Part shown: positions 5,858-9,371 of the stretch, piece after piece | Layout of the letters: each line of letters begins with the position of its first letter | Numbering within the stretch: the first letter of the stretch is position 1 | Origin: Actinomycetota bacterium | Lineage (GTDB): Bacteria; Actinomycetota; Acidimicrobiia; Acidimicrobiales; Ilumatobacteraceae | NCBI GenBank assembly: GCA_018882725.1 | Contig: VERK01000078.1 | Coordinates: 1 to 9,371 of the forward strand | Reading direction: 5' to 3' | DNA length: 9,371 nt | The notes under the pieces: model-generated | What the model saw: the letters and a program-made list of their open reading frames with translations, nothing else | Database searches by the model: none | What the model was told of the DNA's origin: nothing | Translations under genes and position numbers: made by a program

Positions 5858-7180
5858 TCATCCACCAAGCGGCAACGTGAAGCCCACTTCGGCACCACTG
5901 CCCACTCGGTTGCGCGCGAAGGCTTTGCCACCGTGCGTTTCGGCGACGTCGGCCACAATCGATAGGCCGAGCCCCGAACCCGGGAGAGTTCGCGCATTGA
6001 CCGCGCGATGGAACCGCTCGAACACCTTCGACTGTTCGTCCTCGGGGATTCCTGGCCCGCGATCGCTCACCACCACGGTGCCCCGCGTGATGTCGACGGC
6101 GATTTCACCACCACTGGTGTCGAACTTGAGGGCGTTGTCGAGCAAGTTCGACACCGCGCGCTCGAACATGTGACGGCGTACGACGCAGATGGAGTCGTCG
6201 GCGGTGAATGCGATCGGTCGACCGCTACGGCGGCGCGCGCGATCGACGAGCGGTGCAACCGAGTCGGACAGCCGAACCGGTTCGGGCGACTCATCGGCGT
6301 GACGATCGGCCGCGAGCGCCACCACCTCCTCCACCAGACTCTCGAGGTCGGAAACGTCGCGATCGATATCGGACAAGATCTGCTGCCTTGTCGAATCATC
6401 GAGATCGCCATGTTTGCGAATCACGTCGAGGTTGGTGCGCAGACTGGTGAGCGGCGTGCGCAGTTCGTGACCGGCGTCCTCCACCAGCCGCTGCTGCTGT
6501 TCGCGCGACTGCGACAACGCACCGAGCATGTCGCGGAAGGTTCGACCCAGGCGACCCGCTTCGTCACGTCCGCTCACCGGCGCTTCCACATCGAGACGGC
6601 CGGTGGATGCCACGGTTTCGACCGCCTGCGAGAGACGACGCAACCGTGACGTGACACCGAGTGCGATCAGCCAGCCGATCACCGCGGCGATCACGACGAT
6701 CGAGAGTGTGGTGATGGCGAGGCGCCGACGAAGATCGGCAAGAACGTTGTTGGTTTCGGTGAGGTCGCGACCGAACTGGACCACCCCCACCGACACCGCC
6801 ACGCTGCGCACGCGATAGTCGACCCCCTCGGCGGTCTGCACGGTGTCGAACCCGGGTACGACTTGTCCGCGCGAATCGACACGCGGCGAGGTGATGGGCA
6901 GTGTCACACCATCGGTAGCCGCCAGTACCTTGCCCTGTGAGTCGAGCACTTGCACCACGAACAACTCGACGCCGAGAGGACGTTCGGGAACGTCGATCAC
7001 GGCCCGGCCGCGCCCTAGATCGGGGCGCCGCAAGAAGCGTTCGGTCGCGGTCACGAGCGAGCGGTCGACCTCGTCGTTGAGGCGCGAGTCGGTGGTGCGA
7101 TATGTCAGGACGCTCGATGTGCCGACACCGATCGTGACCACCACGGCCAACAGCAACGCAATCTTCCAGCGGAGGCTCAT
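5858..7180 (-). CDS. Sensor histidine kinase, MprB-like
   Basis: 440 residues with classical membrane kinase order: transmembrane helix ~7-26, extracytoplasmic sensor ~28-152, second transmembrane helix ~155-176, HAMP ~177-228, HisKA dimerisation domain with phospho-accepting H238 in EDAGHELRTPLTSLRTN, and HATPase_c with N box NLLDNALKF (345-353, N349), G1 box DRGPGIP (373-379), F box VFERFHRA (386-393) and G2 box GSGLGLSIV (401-409). All catalytic motifs are intact. It autophosphorylates on H238 and should pass the phosphate to D56 of the regulator encoded just upstream. The AGHELRTPLTSLRTN core is what I recall for mycobacterial MprB, an envelope-stress sensor, but the short sensor domain has no recognisable ligand motif. 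Its ATG shares one base with the regulator stop (TGATG), implying translational coupling. Confidence 0.95.
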   Translation of the reverse strand: MSLRWKIALLLAVVVTIGVGTSSVLTYRTTDSRLNDEVDRSLVTATERFLRRPDLGRGRAVIDVPERPLGVELFVVQVLDSQGKVLAATDGVTLPITSPRVDSRGQVVPGFDTVQTAEGVDYRVRSVAVSVGVVQFGRDLTETNNVLADLRRRLAITTLSIVVIAAVIGWLIALGVTSRLRRLSQAVETVASTGRLDVEAPVSGRDEAGRLGRTFRDMLGALSQSREQQQRLVEDAGHELRTPLTSLRTNLDVIRKHGDLDDSTRQQILSDIDRDVSDLESLVEEVVALAADRHADESPEPVRLSDSVAPLVDRARRRSGRPIAFTADDSICVVRRHMFERAVSNLLDNALKFDTSGGEIAVDITRGTVVVSDRGPGIPEDEQSKVFERFHRAVNARTLPGSGLGLSIVADVAETHGGKAFARNRVGSGAEVGFTLPLGG

Positions 7181-7875
7181 CAGTTGACTCGCGCCGTGTA
7201 GCCGATACCGCGCACGGTGTGAATGAGTGGCTTCTCACCAGCGACGTCAACTTTGCGGCGGATGTATCCGATGTACACCGCGAGATTCTTCGAGTCGGGT
7301 CCGAAGTCGTAGCCCCAGATGCGGTCGTAGATGGTGGAGTGCTCGAGGACGATTCCCGAATTGGTCACGAGTAGCTCGAGCAGATCGAACTCGGTCTTCG
7401 ACATCTCGATCTCGTTGTCGGAGCGCCACACTCGCCGCGCCGCCGAATCGATCCGCAACGTGTCGAGAGAGAGAACCTCCGACGGGGAATCGTCGTCGGG
7501 CAACGTGCGGCGAAGCAGGGCTCGCAACCGCGCCAACAACTCTTCGAGCGCGAAGGGCTTGGGCAGATAGTCGTCGGCACCGGCGTCGAGTCCAGCCACG
7601 CGATCACTCGTCTCGGTACGCGCCGTGAGCATCAGTACCGGCACTCGATTCTTTTCAGCGCGCAGCACGCGACAGACGGTGAGGCCATCGATCGCCGGCA
7701 TCATCACGTCGAGCACCACGACATCGGGTCGCTCGGTCTTCATGAGGTCGAGCGCCTTGGCCCCATCGTTGGCGGCCACGACCGAGTAGCCCTCGAGGGT
7801 GAGGGCACGCACCAGCGATTCGCGTACCGACTTGTCATCGTCGGCCACCAGGATGCGCGCAGTCGACTGATTCAC
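7180..7875 (-). CDS. OmpR-family response regulator, MprA-like
   Basis: 231 residues. The N-terminal receiver domain (~7-120) has the acidic pocket ADDD (11-14), phospho-acceptor D56 in VVLDVMMP, T84 in LMLTAR and K106 in YLPKPF. The C-terminal winged-helix DNA-binding domain (~135-229) has the family marks MSKTEFDLLELL (158-169), IWGYDFGPDSKNLAVYIGYIRRK (186-208, given here as range with start IWGYD and end IRRK) and TVRGIGYTARV (220-230). The start codon is GTG at 7875-7873. There is no convincing ribosome site and a possible -10 (CAGACT on the minus strand) ends only 6 bases before it, so the message may be leaderless. It is the first gene of the regulator-kinase operon. Paired GGTAAGAA/GTTGAGAA boxes in its promoter suggest autoregulation. 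Confidence 0.96.
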   Translation of the reverse strand: MNQSTARILVADDDKSVRESLVRALTLEGYSVVAANDGAKALDLMKTERPDVVVLDVMMPAIDGLTVCRVLRAEKNRVPVLMLTARTETSDRVAGLDAGADDYLPKPFALEELLARLRALLRRTLPDDDSPSEVLSLDTLRIDSAARRVWRSDNEIEMSKTEFDLLELLVTNSGIVLEHSTIYDRIWGYDFGPDSKNLAVYIGYIRRKVDVAGEKPLIHTVRGIGYTARVN

Positions 7876-7896
7876 GCTCTCAGTCTGCCCCTCGCG

Positions 7897-7915
7897 GGTA
7901 AGAAGTCGTTGAGAA
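7897..7915. promoter_or_regulatory. Paired GGTAAGAA / GTTGAGAA boxes in the divergent promoter
   Basis: GGTAAGAA (7897-7904) and GTTGAGAA (7908-7915) are direct repeats exactly 11 bp apart. They differ by one and one base from the GGTGAGAA box repeated at 5799-5839, and have the same orientation relative to the minus-strand gene they precede. They are centred about 31 bp from the regulator GTG and about 25 bp from the CLC start, so one regulator dimer could affect both divergent promoters. The 55-bp gap (7876-7930) holds nothing else I recognise. Confidence 0.5.
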
Positions 7916-7930
7916 TGCCGAGTCAGTAGC

Positions 7931-9196
7931 GTGACGCGAGTGCCTACGGCCCTGCGCGCTCCCCTTCACCTGATCGGTGTCATGGCCTTGGCCGTGGTGG
8001 TGGGAGCCGTGTCGGGTCTGGGCTCGTGGGCCCTCTTCGAAGCGCTCGACGCCGCGACATCCACTCGACTCGAAACCCCGTGGCTCGTGTGGCTGCTCCC
8101 GATGGCGGCTTTTGCTCTCGGAGCCGCGTACCACTACTACGGTGCCGAAGCGAACAAGGGAACCTCGCTCGTGATCACCGAGTCGCTCGCACCACCCGAC
8201 GCAACCCCCGAACGCGCCCCACACGTGCCCGCGCGCATGGCGCCGATGATTTTCGGCGCCACGTACATCGCTCAACTCACGGGTGCGTCGGTGGGTCGCG
8301 AAGGCGCCGCACTGCAGATAGCCGGTTCGGCGGTATCGACTCTGCTGAAGCCATTCCGTCTGCCGGCCCACGAACTGCGACTCATGCTCATCGCCGCCAT
8401 GGCCGGCGCGTTCGGCGGAGCGTTCGGTGTTCCCGTTGCCGGCGCGATCTTCGCCCTCGAGGTTCAGCGCGCTGGTCGCATTCGTTACGAAGCACTCGCC
8501 CCGGCTCTGGCCGCCTCGGTGACGGCCGACTACGTGGTGGAAGGTCTCGGTCGATCGACTCCGATGGTGAGTCTGCCCGTCGATCTCGACGTGTCGATCG
8601 TGCTGAAACTCGCACTCGTCGGCGTGGTAGCCGGATTGGCGGCGCGCGTGTTCATCACCTCGTTGCACGCGATCAAGAGCGCGTCGCGTCGACTCGTGGC
8701 CTGGGCCCCGGCGCGGCCTGTGATCGGTGCCGTAGCGACCCTCGCACTCATGGGACTCTTCGGCCGCGATTATCTCGGCCTGTCGCTTCCTCTCGTGGAC
8801 AGCGCGCTCGCCGGGGTTGCCGCCGATTGGTGGGAACCCGTGCTCAAGATCGCGTTCACCGTGGTGGCTCTCGGTTCGGGAATTCCCGGTGGCGAGGTAA
8901 CGCCGCTGTTCGTGGTGGGTGCCACTCTCGGCTCCACTCTCGCCGATCCGTTGTCGCTCGATCCGCGCTTGGCCGCGGCCGCCACTCTGGCCGCCGTGTT
9001 CGGTGCGGCGTCCAACACGCCGATCGCCTGCGCGATTCTGGCCGTCGAACTGTTCGGTGGCGGACTCGCGGTTCCGGCCGCCGTGGTGTGCATCGTCGCG
9101 TACGCAGTGTCGCCGGAGCGTGGCATCTACGACGGACAACGAGTGGGCGCTACGAAAGACCTCCGGGCCAGCGCACCACCACGACCTCGCTCATGA
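7931..9196 (+). CDS. CLC-type antiporter, probable fluoride/proton exchanger (CLC-F)
   Basis: 421 residues, a polytopic inner-membrane protein of about the usual length for short prokaryotic CLCs. The gating-glutamate motif is GREGA (122-126, E124), followed by GGAFGVPVAGAIFALEV (162-178). The first selectivity loop reads NKGTS (75-79) rather than GSGIP, and the third motif reads GEVTP (321-325) rather than GIFAP. The valine-threonine pair here (V323, T324), the Y400 region GIYDGQR, and the segments RMAPMIFGATYIAQLTGAS (102-120) and SNTPIACAILAVELFG (361-376) match what I recall of the fluoride-exporting CLC-F branch. It would expel F- in exchange for H+. A GSGIP at 315-319 is directly before GEVTP and is not the classical first motif. 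The start is GTG at 7931; a second GTG at 7940 is equally possible and neither has a clear ribosome site. No fluoride riboswitch is visible in the 55-bp upstream gap. Confidence 0.88.
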   Translation: MTRVPTALRAPLHLIGVMALAVVVGAVSGLGSWALFEALDAATSTRLETPWLVWLLPMAAFALGAAYHYYGAEANKGTSLVITESLAPPDATPERAPHVPARMAPMIFGATYIAQLTGASVGREGAALQIAGSAVSTLLKPFRLPAHELRLMLIAAMAGAFGGAFGVPVAGAIFALEVQRAGRIRYEALAPALAASVTADYVVEGLGRSTPMVSLPVDLDVSIVLKLALVGVVAGLAARVFITSLHAIKSASRRLVAWAPARPVIGAVATLALMGLFGRDYLGLSLPLVDSALAGVAADWWEPVLKIAFTVVALGSGIPGGEVTPLFVVGATLGSTLADPLSLDPRLAAAATLAAVFGAASNTPIACAILAVELFGGGLAVPAAVVCIVAYAVSPERGIYDGQRVGATKDLRASAPPRPRS

Positions 9197-9371
9197 ACGC
9201 CGGCGGATGATCGCGGATCCAGTCCTCGATTTCCGGCAAGCGAGCCTCGGGTAAGCACAAACGCCGGCGCGCTGATTGCGCGAGCAATGCCGGATCGTCG
9301 GCGTGGCGACTCATCGGCGGACGCGGGACTTCCACCACCTCGGGTTCGATACCCAGCGCACGCACCACGGC
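9150..9371 (-). CDS. C-terminal end of unrecognised protein (partial)
   Basis: A minus-strand frame enters from the window edge and ends with TAG at 9152-9150, giving 73 residues of a C-terminus. Codons favour G or C in third position, and it occupies the only open stretch after the CLC gene, so it is probably real. It contains RRRLCLPEARLPEIEDWI and ends in EVVVVRWPGGLS. This reminds me faintly of C-terminal tails of actinobacterial SAM-dependent methyltransferases, but I would not assign a function. It overlaps the 3' end of the CLC gene by 47 bp on the opposite strand, leaving no room for a separate terminator. Confidence 0.6.
   Translation of the reverse strand, partial: AVVRALGIEPEVVEVPRPPMSRHADDPALLAQSARRRLCLPEARLPEIEDWIRDHPPAFMSEVVVVRWPGGLS

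Noticed and set aside
5706..5861. N-terminal extension of the secreted protein to 5861
   Set aside because: It would bury the signal peptide behind 52 unrelated residues and overlap the kinase stop. AGGAG before 5705 marks the better start.
7876..7930. Fluoride riboswitch upstream of the CLC gene
   Set aside because: The gap is too short and I see no matching conserved pseudoknot sequence.
7880..9139. A 419-codon open frame on the minus strand opposite the CLC gene
   Set aside because: The translation is low-complexity R, G, H, E and S text without domains, and it covers the divergent promoter. The CLC protein on the other strand is clearly real.

Overview
The window is a GC-rich (by eye well over 60%), gene-dense chromosomal segment. 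The codon style, GTG starts, an MprAB-like two-component system, a repeat-containing secreted protein of actinobacterial type and a PcrA/UvrD1-type helicase all suggest an actinobacterium. A deep-branching group such as Acidimicrobiia is possible, but that assignment is inference. I see no insertion sequences, tRNA/rRNA genes, CRISPR arrays or phage genes.

Layout: (1) 1-1167, plus strand: the C-terminal ~390 residues of a sulfatase; the N-terminus with the formylglycine site lies outside the window. (2) 1177-2487, minus strand: a two-gene unit, a small flavodoxin-domain protein followed 3 bp later by an AguB-type N-carbamoylputrescine amidase. (3) 2488-2618: a gap with a perfect long inverted repeat next to five 11-bp direct repeats. 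(4) 2619-4865, minus: the DNA helicase PcrA/UvrD with all superfamily 1 motifs. (5) 4866-4991: a gap with two stem-loops, probably a terminator, and a possible pcrA promoter. (6) 4992-5705, minus: a small secreted alanine-rich protein with internal helical repeats. (7) 5706-5857: a regulatory gap with three GGTGAGAA boxes in 11-bp phase and a GC-rich inverted repeat. (8) 5858-7875, minus: an MprB-like histidine kinase and an OmpR/MprA-like response regulator overlapping by one base. (9) 7876-7930: a 55-bp divergent promoter region with two more copies of the same box. (10) 7931-9196, plus: a CLC antiporter whose selectivity motifs match the fluoride/proton (CLC-F) branch. (11) 9150-9371, minus: the C-terminal end of an unrecognised protein that runs off the window.

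The most coherent unit is regulator + kinase + secreted repeat protein. Boxes of the same sequence and the same 11-bp spacing stand in front of both the regulator gene and the secreted-protein gene, which suggests an autoregulated envelope-sensing circuit with the secreted protein as an output. The CLC gene shares the regulator's short divergent promoter and may be under the same control. The other genes look like ordinary chromosomal neighbours. No clearly new defence or mobile system is visible; the novelty candidates are the regulatory DNA and the repeat structure upstream of the flavodoxin gene.
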